From Pontibacter sp. HSC-36F09 (GTDB lineage Bacteria > Bacteroidota > Bacteroidia > Cytophagales > Hymenobacteraceae): a stretch of DNA of 64,000 nt. Positions 25,892-34,475 of this stretch are shown one piece after another; the stretch's first letter is position 1, and each line of letters begins with the position of its first letter. The notes under the pieces are model-generated. The model searched no databases, had not been told where the DNA came from, and saw nothing but the letters and a program-made list of their open reading frames with translations. Made by a program: the position numbers and the translations under genes. The stretch covers positions 558,001 through 622,000 of the forward strand of contig NZ_JALKAA010000003.1 of assembly GCF_024171605.1 (NCBI RefSeq), read 5' to 3'.

Positions 25892-27223
25892 ATGAACGCT
25901 TTAGGAAGACACATTTTAGTTGAATTTTACGATTGCTCCCCTGAATTAATGAACGATGTGATCCACATCGAAAACAGTATGGTTGCCGCCGCCGAAACGG
26001 CCGGGGCCACCGTCATCAACAGTACTTTCCATCACTTCTCGCCTTATGGTGTATCCGGAGTGGTGGTAATTCAGGAAAGCCACCTGGCCATCCATACCTG
26101 GCCTGAGTATGGCTATGCAGCCGTAGACCTGTTTACCTGCGGCGACTCGGTTGATCCTTGGGTTTCTTATACCTACCTGAAAGAGGCCTTCCAGTCTGGT
26201 CATGGTTCTTCGATGGAGCTGCGCCGCGGCCAATTAAGTCTTTTGAAGCGCAACGACTTCAACCTGGAGTCACTTCGTGACGCGTCTGCCAAAACCATTG
26301 AAGCAGATGGTTCTATTACAAGAGATGTTTGGTTCACTGAGCGTGACGAGAACATCGCCTTGTCGCTAAAGCATACCGGCAATCAGCTTTATAAAAAAGA
26401 CTCAGACTATCAGCGGGTAGAGGTATACGAGACATTGGCTTACGGCAACATGCTGACGCTGGATGGCATGGTGATGTGCACACAAAAGGATGAGTACGTA
26501 TATCATGAGATGATCACGCATGTGCCGATTCTTAGCAACCGCTCCGCAAAGCGTGCATTGGTGATCGGAGGAGGCGACGGTGGTACCGTACGCGAACTAT
26601 TGCGTCACGAGCAACTGGAGGAGGTCACGCTGGTGGAAATCGACGAGCTCGTGATCGAGGCCTGTAAGCTGCACCTGCCTGAAACAGCCGTAGCCTTCGA
26701 TAACCCGCGTCTGAACCTGTTGATTGAGGATGGCATCAAATATATTAAAGAGTGTGCTGATGAGCACTACGACCTGATCATTGTAGACTCTGCTGATCCG
26801 GTTGGGCCGGGTGAAGGCCTGTTTACTGCAGCGTTCTACCAGGAAGTATACCGTTGCCTGACAAAAGATGGTGTGATGATCACGCAAAGTGAGTCTCCAC
26901 GCTTCAACTCGGCTGTTTTTGTTGAAATTTACGATACTTATAAGAAGATATTCGGACAAGATAAGGTATACTGCTACCTGGCGGCTATACCTACTTACCC
27001 GACCGGCACCTGGAGTTTCTCGTATTCAGCAAAAGGTAATGCCAGACCTTTGCAATTTGATGCTGAGACAGCTGCAGCGTTTTCCAAAAAAGAGGGCCTC
27101 AAATATTACAATGAAGAAGTGCATATGGCTGCCTTCGCACTCCCGAACTTTGTGAAGGAGCTTTTAAACACTAAACCTGAACATGTAACTGATGAGTACT
27201 CAGCAGAACCGACCAACCAATAG
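25892..27223 (+). CDS. speE: Fused S-adenosylmethionine decarboxylase - spermidine synthase
   Basis: 443 residues, two enzymes in one chain. Residues 1-about 115 are a prokaryotic AdoMet decarboxylase: the self-cleaving Ser that becomes the pyruvoyl group is Ser63 in [19 protein letters not shown], with Cys83 in LFTCGD. Residues about 145-440 are spermidine synthase: [20 protein letters not shown], the SAM-fold [19 protein letters not shown], and [17 protein letters not shown]. It makes decarboxylated AdoMet and transfers its aminopropyl group to putrescine. I use the ATG at 25892; a TTG directly before it is unlikely. Its 3' end overlaps the agmatinase gene by 32 bases. Confidence 0.93.
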   Translation: MNALGRHILVEFYDCSPELMNDVIHIENSMVAAAETAGATVINSTFHHFSPYGVSGVVVIQESHLAIHTWPEYGYAAVDLFTCGDSVDPWVSYTYLKEAFQSGHGSSMELRRGQLSLLKRNDFNLESLRDASAKTIEADGSITRDVWFTERDENIALSLKHTGNQLYKKDSDYQRVEVYETLAYGNMLTLDGMVMCTQKDEYVYHEMITHVPILSNRSAKRALVIGGGDGGTVRELLRHEQLEEVTLVEIDELVIEACKLHLPETAVAFDNPRLNLLIEDGIKYIKECADEHYDLIIVDSADPVGPGEGLFTAAFYQEVYRCLTKDGVMITQSESPRFNSAVFVEIYDTYKKIFGQDKVYCYLAAIPTYPTGTWSFSYSAKGNARPLQFDAETAAAFSKKEGLKYYNEEVHMAAFALPNFVKELLNTKPEHVTDEYSAEPTNQ

Positions 27224-28283
27224 CAAACAACAGAAGATCGCATCATTTGACCCGAACGGGGTGGGCGACGTGAATGGTGGCCTTTTCGGTTTGCCATTTA
27301 CTATAGAAGAATCAGAGGTTGTCCTTATACCTGTGCCCTGGGAAGTAACGGTGTCTTACAGTGCCGGTACAGCAGCAGGACCACAGGCCATCAAAGATGC
27401 CTCCCCACAGCTTGACTTGTTCGAACCTGCCATCAAAGACGCCTGGAAACTGGGTATAGGGATGGAGGAAATCTCTGAAGAATGGACAGTAGTAAGTGAT
27501 AACCTGCGCCAGCGTGCAGAGAATTATATCAACTGGCTGGAAGATGGAAGCCCGGAAACGGACAGAGCGGAGTTTGAGAACCTGCCAGCAGAAGTGACTG
27601 AAAAAGGGGAGGAGTTGCTGCAGTGGCTCAAGGCAAAGGCGCACAGCTACCTGGACCAGGGCAAACTGGTTGGCGTAGTGGGCGGCGACCACAGCACACC
27701 GCTTGGACTGATGCATGCGTTGGCCGAGCGCCACGATGAATACGGCATCCTGCAGGTCGATGCACACGCCGATTTACGCGATGCCTATGAAGGCTTTAAG
27801 TATTCGCATGCTTCGATTATGTTCAATGCGCTGCAGCTGCCGCAGGTCAAAAAACTGGTGCAGGTAAGTATACGCGATATCTGTCAGGCAGAGGCGGAAC
27901 TGGCTAATCAGTCAAACGGACGCGTTGCTATTTTCTATGACAGTGTGCTGAAAGAGAATATGTATGCAGGAGACAGCTGGAAAAAAGAGTGTAAGAAAAT
28001 CATCGCCCAGCTTCCGCAGAAGGTATACATTAGCTTTGACATCGATGGACTTGACCCGAAACTTTGCCCTGCCACAGGTACACCGGTGCCTGGAGGTCTG
28101 GAGTTTGAAGAAGCCATATACCTGATCAAAGCGCTTGTGAGGTCAGGGCGTGAGATCATCGGTTTTGACTTATGTGAAGTAGCACCCGGCGACAGTGAGT
28201 GGAATGGCAATGTAGGCGCGCGACTGCTTTACAGGCTGTGTAACTGGATGGCTGTATCTCAAAAGCGACTGGAAGTGCAGTAG
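27192..28283 (+). CDS. speB: Agmatinase / arginase family enzyme
   Basis: 363-residue ureohydrolase. The two-manganese site motifs are all present: [10 protein letters not shown] near residue 158, [11 protein letters not shown] near 180, and SFDIDGLDP near 280, followed by [14 protein letters not shown]. An insertion of about 50 acidic residues lies at about 90-140. Agmatinase hydrolyses agmatine to putrescine and urea. The overlap with the SpeD-SpeE fusion supports the polyamine role: this enzyme would supply the putrescine acceptor. Formiminoglutamase is the main alternative within the family. Confidence 0.85.
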   Translation: MSTQQNRPTNSKQQKIASFDPNGVGDVNGGLFGLPFTIEESEVVLIPVPWEVTVSYSAGTAAGPQAIKDASPQLDLFEPAIKDAWKLGIGMEEISEEWTVVSDNLRQRAENYINWLEDGSPETDRAEFENLPAEVTEKGEELLQWLKAKAHSYLDQGKLVGVVGGDHSTPLGLMHALAERHDEYGILQVDAHADLRDAYEGFKYSHASIMFNALQLPQVKKLVQVSIRDICQAEAELANQSNGRVAIFYDSVLKENMYAGDSWKKECKKIIAQLPQKVYISFDIDGLDPKLCPATGTPVPGGLEFEEAIYLIKALVRSGREIIGFDLCEVAPGDSEWNGNVGARLLYRLCNWMAVSQKRLEVQ

Positions 28284-28354
28284 TCTTACCTTTATTCCCG
28301 ATTTGCCGTATAGCGGGGTAGAAATAACAATCTATCACTATATATCGAAACAAA

Positions 28355-28687
28355 ATGGGAATCATCATTAAGATCTTACTGACCGGTGTAGCCGCTCTTT
28401 TGGCTGCCTACTTACTGCCCGGTGTACATATTGACGGATTTGTAACGGCTCTGATTCTGGCAGTTGTGCTAGCTTTGCTTAATGCAGTGGTTCGCCCGAT
28501 TCTGGTTATTCTGACTATACCGGTTACAATACTGACACTAGGCTTGTTTTTGCTGGTCATCAACGCGCTTATCATTCTGTTGGCCGACTACCTAATTGGA
28601 GGTTTCGATGTGGATGGTTTCCTGTGGGCGCTTATATTCAGTTTATTGCTGTCTCTTATTTCAGCGATACTAGACATGATCTTTTAA
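28355..28687 (+). CDS. Small membrane protein, phage_holin_4_2 family
   Basis: 110 residues with about four hydrophobic segments and two motifs of this family: YLLPGVHIDGFVTALILAVVLALLNAVVRPIL and the related GGFDVDGFLWALIFSLLLSLISAIL. The name comes from distant similarity to holins, but these proteins are widespread chromosomal inner-membrane proteins with no phage context, and none is present here. It follows agmatinase by 71 bases and ends at a strong terminator. Confidence 0.85.
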   Translation: MGIIIKILLTGVAALLAAYLLPGVHIDGFVTALILAVVLALLNAVVRPILVILTIPVTILTLGLFLLVINALIILLADYLIGGFDVDGFLWALIFSLLLSLISAILDMIF

Positions 28688-28702
28688 ACGCAACTTTACC
28701 AT

Positions 28703-28745
28703 AAACAGAAAAGCTCCTGGTTTAGATCAGGAGCTTTTCTGTTTT
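28703..28745. terminator. Strong bidirectional terminator
   Basis: Perfect 17-base stem AAACAGAAAAGCTCCTG with its complement and an eight-base loop, between two convergent genes, with a T tract on the plus strand (GTTTT). Confidence 0.93.
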
Positions 28746-28758
28746 GATAACTTGGTCT

Positions 28759-29091
28759 TTAGCGTGACATCCAAGCTTCGCAGGCGTCAGCACATTCGCG
28801 GCAGGCGTCAGCGCATTTCTGGCAATGTTCGTGATCGTGCTTGCGGCACTCTTCTTCACACAGACGACAAATTTCTATGCATTCCTTCATTACATGCTTG
28901 GCATGGGCCGAGTCGCGGGCAACAAAACGCGCTGTAAGGGTACAGATGTCGGCGCAATCACGGTCGAGCATGATGCAGCGTACCATCATTTTAACGTCGT
29001 CTTCCTGCAAACAAGCGGTAGCACAGGTCTCGCAAGCGGTGATGCATTTGATCAGCACATGCTCTAGATCATTGGTTCTTTCAGATTTCAT
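28759..29091 (-). CDS. Cys-rich four-helix-bundle copper-binding protein (DUF326 type)
   Basis: 110 residues with 13-14 Cys spaced along four helices: CITACETCATACL, MLDRDCADICTL, CIEICRLCEEECRKHDHEHCQKCADACRE. The pattern fits the DUF326/Csp-like copper-storage family, which stores Cu(I) through Cys thiolates inside the bundle. There is no signal peptide, so it is a cytosolic member (Csp3-like). Start chosen at the ATG at 29089-29091; an upstream in-frame ATG at 29145 would add 18 residues (MNTRNRILKKYELYKPEA) that lack family features. No copper exporter or regulator is next to it. Confidence 0.8.
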   Translation of the reverse strand: MKSERTNDLEHVLIKCITACETCATACLQEDDVKMMVRCIMLDRDCADICTLTARFVARDSAHAKHVMKECIEICRLCEEECRKHDHEHCQKCADACRECADACEAWMSR

Positions 29092-29203
29092 AGCTTCTGG
29101 TTTATAAAGTTCATACTTCTTTAAAATACGGTTGCGTGTGTTCATTGTTGATCTATCCGAAACCTATACCTAAAACATGAACCTATTTCACGCTGATATT
29201 GGT

Positions 29204-29211
29204 TAACTTTG
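29204..29211 (+). promoter_or_regulatory. Candidate -7 element of recQ
   Basis: TAACTTTG fits TAnnTTTG exactly and lies 48 bases before the recQ ATG at 29260. It overlaps a TTG at 29209 that would otherwise extend recQ by 17 codons, which argues against that longer start. The -33 box is not clear (TTTC at 29186). Confidence 0.42.
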
Positions 29212-29259
29212 GGTTCAGGACAGCAAATCTATTTCGCATCGTTACACTTTCTACAAAGC

Positions 29260-31395
29260 ATGAGTTTAGGTATAAGAGAAGCACGTGAGGCATTAAAACT
29301 GTATTTTGGTTATGAGCAGTTCAGGCCTATGCAGGAGGAAATCATCACGAATATTCTGCAGCAGAAAGATGTGGTAGTGCTCATGCCAACCGGCGGCGGT
29401 AAATCAGTCTGCTACCAGGTGCCTGCCGTGGTCATGCCTGGTCTGTGCGTGGTGGTATCTCCTTTAATTGCCCTGATGAAGGACCAGGTGGAGGCGCTTT
29501 TGGCTAATGGTATACCTGCTGCTTTCCTGAACAGCTCTCAGACGGCGGACGAGCAGTATAAGATAGAGGAGAAAAGCTTGGCAGGGCAGATCAAATTGCT
29601 GTATGTTTCTCCTGAGAAACTGCTTTCTGCAGGTTTTTTCTCTTTTTTGAAAAGATTGCAGGTATCCCTTTTCGCGGTAGACGAGGCACACTGTATCTCT
29701 TCCTGGGGGCACGATTTCCGGCCGGAGTACACCCAGCTACGTGCACTCAAGCAGCAGTTCCCGACTATACCTGTGGTGGCGCTCACTGCCACTGCCGACA
29801 AGCTTACTAAAAAGGATATACAGGAGCAGCTGCAGCTGCGACAACCCCAAGTGTTTGTGGCTTCTTTTGACCGGCCAAACATTAACCTCACGGTGCTGCC
29901 CGGGCAGAATCGCTTTAATAAGATCACAGATTTCTTGTCACGCCGCTCCGGACAGCCGGGTATTATTTACTGCCTGAGCCGTAAAGCAACAGAAAGCCTA
30001 TCTGGCAAGCTGCGTGAGAACGGGTATAATGCGACTTTCTATCATGCCGGTATGAACGCACAACAGCGCTCAAAAGCACAGGAGGCTTTTCTGCGTGACG
30101 ATGTGCAGATCGTTTGCGCGACCATCGCCTTCGGTATGGGCATCGACAAATCCAATGTGCGTTGGGTGATCCACTACAATCTGCCTAAAAATGTAGAAGG
30201 CTACTACCAGGAGATCGGACGGGCCGGTCGCGACGGTGCCAAATCGGACGCACTCTTATTCTACAGTTTTGCTGACGTCATGAATTTGCGTTCGATGCTG
30301 TCGGAGAATGACAAGGCTCAGAACGAATTGCAACTGGTGAAACTGGAACGTATGCAGCAGTTCGCCGAAGCCACCTTCTGCCGTAGGCGCATTTTGCTCC
30401 AGTACTTTGGCGAGGGCATGGCTAAGGACTGCGGCAACTGCGATATTTGCCGCAATCCGCCTAGCCGCTTTGATGGTACTCTAATCGCGCAGAAAGCCTT
30501 GTCTGCCATTGCACGTTCGCAGGAAAAACTGAACATGAGCCTCTTGGTTGACGTGCTTCGCGGCTCCCGCAACAGCCAGGTAATGGCCGGCGGATACGAT
30601 CGCATCAAAACCTACGGGGCAGGTCGCGATATTGGCACCCTGGACTGGCACCGTTACCTGCACCAGATGCTCAACGCAGGTCTGGTCGAGTTGGCCTATG
30701 ACCAAAACTATACCTTAAAGTTGACGGAGCAGAGCAAACAGGTACTTTTTGATGGCCGTAAGATTGAGCTTGTTAAGTTTGAGGATGCCAAGCAGCAGAC
30801 CGAAACACTGCAACGGGAAAAACCAAAACGCGAAATCATTAAAGATGCCCTGTTCGAGCGTCTCCGGGCTTTGCGCAAGCGCCTTGCCGATGCGCAGAAC
30901 GTTCCGCCTTATGTTGTGTTCACCGATAGCACACTGCAGGAGATGGCAGCTGAGAAGCCGGCGAATCGTATTGCCATGTTAGCGATCAGTGGGGTCGGAG
31001 CTCAGAAGTTCGAGCGCTACGGTTATGATTTTATAAATGAGATCATTGCTTTTCTGACAGAAGAGCAGGCAAAAGGCAGTGCGATCAAAGGTGCTACGCA
31101 CCTGGTTACCTGGGAGGCATATCAGCAGGGACTAAGTCCGGAGGAAATAGCAAGGCGGCGCAATCTGAATCCTGTGACGATATATTCCCACCTGGCCACG
31201 CTACTGGAACAGGGATACGATGTGCCGGTTCACGATTTTGTATCGAAGCGTGAGTACGAGGCAATTTCAGAAGCGATAGAAAATCTCGGAAAGGATGCCA
31301 AGCTGAAAGATCTGTTTGAGCACCTGGAAGAGCGCTACGAGTACTTCAAGATCCGACTGTCGGTTGCCATGTACAAAATGCAATACGCCTGGTAA
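29260..31395 (+). CDS. recQ: ATP-dependent DNA helicase RecQ
   Basis: 711 residues. SF2 helicase motifs: Walker A MPTGGGKSVCYQVPA, Walker B with aromatic loop AVDEAHCISSWGHDFRPEY, SAT-like LTATA, and motif VI EIGRAGRDG. After the helicase come the RecQ zinc site (CRRRILLQYFG to CGNCDIC), a winged-helix RQC domain and an HRDC domain near 500-590, then a C-terminal HTH-like extension (WEAYQQGLSPEEIARRRNLN). RecQ unwinds forks and recombination intermediates. I use the ATG at 29260 because a promoter element overlaps the earlier TTG. It contains a few AGGTATA sites (29269, 29509, 29766). Confidence 0.95.
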   Translation: MSLGIREAREALKLYFGYEQFRPMQEEIITNILQQKDVVVLMPTGGGKSVCYQVPAVVMPGLCVVVSPLIALMKDQVEALLANGIPAAFLNSSQTADEQYKIEEKSLAGQIKLLYVSPEKLLSAGFFSFLKRLQVSLFAVDEAHCISSWGHDFRPEYTQLRALKQQFPTIPVVALTATADKLTKKDIQEQLQLRQPQVFVASFDRPNINLTVLPGQNRFNKITDFLSRRSGQPGIIYCLSRKATESLSGKLRENGYNATFYHAGMNAQQRSKAQEAFLRDDVQIVCATIAFGMGIDKSNVRWVIHYNLPKNVEGYYQEIGRAGRDGAKSDALLFYSFADVMNLRSMLSENDKAQNELQLVKLERMQQFAEATFCRRRILLQYFGEGMAKDCGNCDICRNPPSRFDGTLIAQKALSAIARSQEKLNMSLLVDVLRGSRNSQVMAGGYDRIKTYGAGRDIGTLDWHRYLHQMLNAGLVELAYDQNYTLKLTEQSKQVLFDGRKIELVKFEDAKQQTETLQREKPKREIIKDALFERLRALRKRLADAQNVPPYVVFTDSTLQEMAAEKPANRIAMLAISGVGAQKFERYGYDFINEIIAFLTEEQAKGSAIKGATHLVTWEAYQQGLSPEEIARRRNLNPVTIYSHLATLLEQGYDVPVHDFVSKREYEAISEAIENLGKDAKLKDLFEHLEERYEYFKIRLSVAMYKMQYAW

Positions 31396-31416
31396 AATAA
31401 TAGTCAGTGAATGGTA

Positions 31417-31456
31417 AAAACGGAAGGCCGCTCTGCAAAGAGCGGCCTTCCGTTTT
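31417..31456. terminator. Strong bidirectional terminator
   Basis: Perfect 18-base stem AAAACGGAAGGCCGCTCT with its complement and a four-base loop, between the convergent recQ and S8 protease genes. T tracts on both strands. Confidence 0.95.
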
Positions 31457-31473
31457 ATTATAAGGTATGAGAT

Positions 31474-33033
31474 TTACTCCACTGAAGCAATTGGATCTGG
31501 CCAGTTGTCTTTGTCTCCATTCACAATACCTTGCGAGATCACTTCGCCACGGAGAAGCAGAATGCCGGCTACGTGCGGTGCTGCGAAGGAGGTGCCGCTT
31601 CCGGCGCTGCCGATACCACCGCCTATGCGCGTAGAAGTTACACTCACGCCTGGAGCAGCGTAGTCAACTGGAGCACCGTAGTTGGAGCTTGACCAGAGAT
31701 TTTGATAGCTATCCATAGCAGAAATTGTATACACACCGGTCGCATTTACACGGGCAGGGGAGTTTACAGAGCAATCTGTAGCGCTATTGCCAGCTGCGAT
31801 GGCAAACAGAATGCCTCTGCTGGCCGCATTCGTCACGGCATTATCCAGCGTGCTGGAGATACCTGATCCGAGGCTCATGTTTACTACATCACCAGGCTTC
31901 GCCATGTTAATCACATAGTTTACTGCACTGATAGCACGCGATACTGTGCCATAGCCTGTGTTATCAAATACGCGAAGGGCCACAATAGTAGCATTAGCTG
32001 CTACACCCACCATGCCGGTGCCATTGTTTTTGGCGGCGATGATACCTGCCACATTCGTGCCGTGACCAAAACCATCCTCAATGGAGGCATCCCCATAGAT
32101 AAGCGATGCGCTGCGCTGAAGGTCAACATTCAGGTCCGGATGATCCGTATCAATACCTGAGTCGATCACCCATACCGTTTTACCGGTACCGTCACCATAG
32201 CCGTTCATCGCAATGTGCCAAGGCAGTGTTTCGCCTGTAAGAGGCGTTATTTTAGCATATGGGCTGTTGGTAGGCTGCTCGGGTTCCGGCTCCGGGCTTG
32301 GCTCTGTAGGAGTAGGCTCAGTTGGAGCAGGTTCTGTTGGCGCTGGCTCAGTCGGAGATGGTTCTGTAGGAGTGGGCTCCGTAGGCGCTGGCTCAGTCGG
32401 CGTAGGTTCGGTTGGCGTTGGCTCTGTAGGAGTTGGTTCAGTTGGGGCTGGCTCAGTTGGTTTTTTCTTGCCGTTACCGTTACCGTTGCCTTTTGTATTT
32501 GTATCCGTGCTGCCGTCTTTTGTTTTGCCATTCCCTTTTGTGGTCGTGTCATCACTCGTATCCTTGGTCTTACCACTGTTACCTTTCGCTGATGTATTAT
32601 CAGTGCCAGGCTTTGCAAGCATAATAATACGGTCTTGCTCAACATAAGCTACCTCGGAGTTTTTGCGCAGTTGCTCTAACTGATTTTTGGTCAGTCGAGC
32701 TGCAAAACCGTTTACATTTCCTTCAAAAGTTTGCTGTATAGCGTCACGCTCTATACCTGAAGCGAGTAACATTCGCTCACGAAGCGCCACTGTGGCAGCA
32801 CGTCCCGCTATGGACATAGCACTCACACCAGTTGCGCTTAAATTGTTGGAACCGTTTTTAAATACTACAATGTATTGGCCAGGTATAGCCTGTCCGTGTT
32901 GCGAGTTTATTTGAACAGAATCTGTTTGAAACTGCTCCTCCATAAAGTCCTCTTTCTGACAGCTGGATAGGGTGAATACGGAAGCCAGTGCTAAACCTGA
33001 CAACGCTTTAAATAGTGTAGAATTGTTCATCAT
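31474..33033 (-). CDS. Secreted S8 (subtilisin) protease, lipoprotein-like, with Pro/Thr/Glu linker
   Basis: 519 residues. Lipoprotein signal with lipobox LSSC (Cys25). Residues about 50-140 are an inhibitor I9 propeptide (GQYIVVFKNGSNN, GFAARLTKNQLEQL, VAYVEQD). Then a Lys/Gly/Asn/Thr linker (150-190), 11 PTEPx pentads (192-246), and the S8 domain with the triad Asp291 (VWVIDSGIDTDHPDL), His324 (FGHGTNVAG) and Ser482 (GSGTSFAAPHVAG), and oxyanion Asn416. The protease probably sits at the outer membrane with the linker as a spacer. It is flanked by a terminator and a long AT-rich spacer, so it is transcribed alone. Confidence 0.92.
   Translation of the reverse strand: MMNNSTLFKALSGLALASVFTLSSCQKEDFMEEQFQTDSVQINSQHGQAIPGQYIVVFKNGSNNLSATGVSAMSIAGRAATVALRERMLLASGIERDAIQQTFEGNVNGFAARLTKNQLEQLRKNSEVAYVEQDRIIMLAKPGTDNTSAKGNSGKTKDTSDDTTTKGNGKTKDGSTDTNTKGNGNGNGKKKPTEPAPTEPTPTEPTPTEPTPTEPAPTEPTPTEPSPTEPAPTEPAPTEPTPTEPSPEPEPEQPTNSPYAKITPLTGETLPWHIAMNGYGDGTGKTVWVIDSGIDTDHPDLNVDLQRSASLIYGDASIEDGFGHGTNVAGIIAAKNNGTGMVGVAANATIVALRVFDNTGYGTVSRAISAVNYVINMAKPGDVVNMSLGSGISSTLDNAVTNAASRGILFAIAAGNSATDCSVNSPARVNATGVYTISAMDSYQNLWSSSNYGAPVDYAAPGVSVTSTRIGGGIGSAGSGTSFAAPHVAGILLLRGEVISQGIVNGDKDNWPDPIASVE
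32296..32460 (-). repeat. Eleven 15-bp units coding for PTEPx in the protease linker
   Basis: Eleven in-frame pentads, Pro-Thr-Glu-Pro then Ala, Thr or Ser, from codons 192 to 246. Units differ at third bases (CAGTTGG versus CTGTAGG on the plus strand), so they are old rather than freshly copied. They could vary in number by slippage. Confidence 0.88.
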
Positions 33034-33505
33034 ATAAGCTTGGTTGGATTGGGTAATTAATTGAAGTTATTTTTTCACAAAGTATCGTAACAACACGTAT
33101 TTTTAAAAAGTTTAAAGCAAGTCAAAAATTGTAAAAATTTAATGATGGCTTCAAATTTAGATGAATAGAAAATTCCTGTCTACATTTTAAAATGTGGATT
33201 CTTGAAGATATAGGTCTCGTAAAGAGAGGGGAGGAATGTAAGGTTTTAGTAGATTTTTATCATATAATACACGTTATCAGTTACTTTTTACGAAAGATAA
33301 TTGGATAAAAAGTAAGAAAGCAAGTTTTTGTGCAACTAAATTTTAATTGCATTATCAGGAGGTATTTTATAAGCAATTAAAATAATTATGCATTAGTAAA
33401 ATTGTACTTTTAAGCTGCGTATAGGTTTTTATAAATATAACTAAAAATTACAACAAATATTTGCTAATAAAATTAGTATAATACGTATAGATTTAGTAAG
33501 TTTAC
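33034..33505. other. AT-rich spacer upstream of two divergent genes
   Basis: 472 bases much richer in A and T than the flanks, with runs such as TTTTTAAAAAGTTTAAA, TGTAAAAATTTAATG and ATAATTATG. It lies between the divergent protease and XRE-S24 genes and has no ORF of note and no AGGTATA motif, unlike the neighbouring spacers. It should carry both promoters. No exact TAnnTTTG is visible on the plus strand. Confidence 0.6.
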
Positions 33506-34336
33506 ATGCCGGCACCAAGCGTGCCCTATTTATTGTCAGGACCCGAAGAAAGAATAATAGTGGAAAAGGTAACATCTAATATAAGGCATCTTCGCAAGCA
33601 CGCTGGGTATACCCAGGCACAGCTTGCCGAAAAGTTAGAGATCAAGCGTTCGTTGGTAGGAGCGTATGAGGAAGGAAGGGCAGAGCCAAAATTAAGTACC
33701 CTTGTGAATGTGGCCCGCCTCTTCGAGGTTTCTTTAGACGAACTCATCACCGCTGACCTGTCAGATCCAAACTATAAACCAGAAGTTGGTCAGTCAGGTG
33801 GTGGCAAACTGCGCGTGCTGGCCATTACGGTTGATCAGGATGATCGTGAAAATATAGAGCTGGTGCCCCACAAGGCGAGCGCCGGTTACCTCAACGGGTA
33901 TGCCGATCCGGAGTTTATTGAGGAGCTTCCTCGTTTCCGGCTTCCTACTTTGGGAAGCGGCGGCACTTATCGCGCGTTCGAGATTAGCGGAGACTCTATG
34001 CTGCCGCTGTCTTCCGGTACTGTCATTGTCGGGAGGTATGTGGAGGACTGGAATACTCTGAAAGACGGAACCCCCTGCATCATCGTGAGTGGCAAGGAAG
34101 GCGTAGTCTTTAAGCGGGTATTCAACAAAGTGAAAGAGGCTGCTACCCTGCGTCTCCATTCTGACAACCCGCTTTATGTGCCTTATGAACTTTCGGTAGA
34201 TGATGTGGTGGAGATCTGGGAAGCCAAATCTTACATCAGCTCTACTTTCCCCATTGCTGACATCTCACTTGACAAATTGTCGTCTATTGTTTTGGATCTT
34301 CAGAAGGAGATGCTCAAGTTGAAGAAAGCCGAATAA
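33506..34336 (+). CDS. XRE-family regulator with S24 (LexA/CI-like) domain
   Basis: 276 residues. HTH_3 domain at about 20-80 (IRHLRKHAGYTQAQLAEKLE, IKRSLVGAYEEGRAEPKLSTL). A S24 fold at about 150-245 with the nucleophile Ser in FEISGDSMLPLSSGTV and the Lys in GVVFKRVFNK. Between them is the conserved KASAGYLNGYADPEF, where Ala-Gly could be a self-cleavage site as in LexA and CI. The C-terminus is a helix (SIVLDLQKEMLKLKK). It may sense damage or stress, but target genes are unknown; the divergent protease gene is a candidate. A strong terminator follows. Confidence 0.88.
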   Translation: MPAPSVPYLLSGPEERIIVEKVTSNIRHLRKHAGYTQAQLAEKLEIKRSLVGAYEEGRAEPKLSTLVNVARLFEVSLDELITADLSDPNYKPEVGQSGGGKLRVLAITVDQDDRENIELVPHKASAGYLNGYADPEFIEELPRFRLPTLGSGGTYRAFEISGDSMLPLSSGTVIVGRYVEDWNTLKDGTPCIIVSGKEGVVFKRVFNKVKEAATLRLHSDNPLYVPYELSVDDVVEIWEAKSYISSTFPIADISLDKLSSIVLDLQKEMLKLKKAE

Positions 34337-34362
34337 CTTGTACCTTTAGGTATAGGAACAGT

Positions 34363-34401
34363 AGTACATCCTGTCTCTAATGAGGCAGGATGTACTGTTT
34401 T
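34363..34401 (+). terminator. Terminator after the XRE-S24 gene
   Basis: 15-base stem AGTACATCCTGTCTC against GAGGCAGGATGTACT (one G-T pair) with a four-base loop and then GTTTTAG, 27 bases after the stop. Confidence 0.88.
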
Positions 34402-34475
34402 AGCGCTGTTTTAATTGGTCCGTTAACTACAAACGGCATTATCCGTAAAGGCATAGCATAAAACAAAAGCGCGAT

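Noticed and set aside
28355-28687. Prophage because of the holin-family protein
   Set aside because: No other phage gene is near; this family is a common chromosomal membrane protein.
29209-29259. Longer RecQ starting at TTG 29209
   Set aside because: A TAnnTTTG promoter element overlaps it and the added residues have no RecQ similarity.
32213-32647. Gly/Val/Ser-rich plus-strand frame opposite the protease linker
   Set aside because: It is the reverse reading of the PTEPx repeats.
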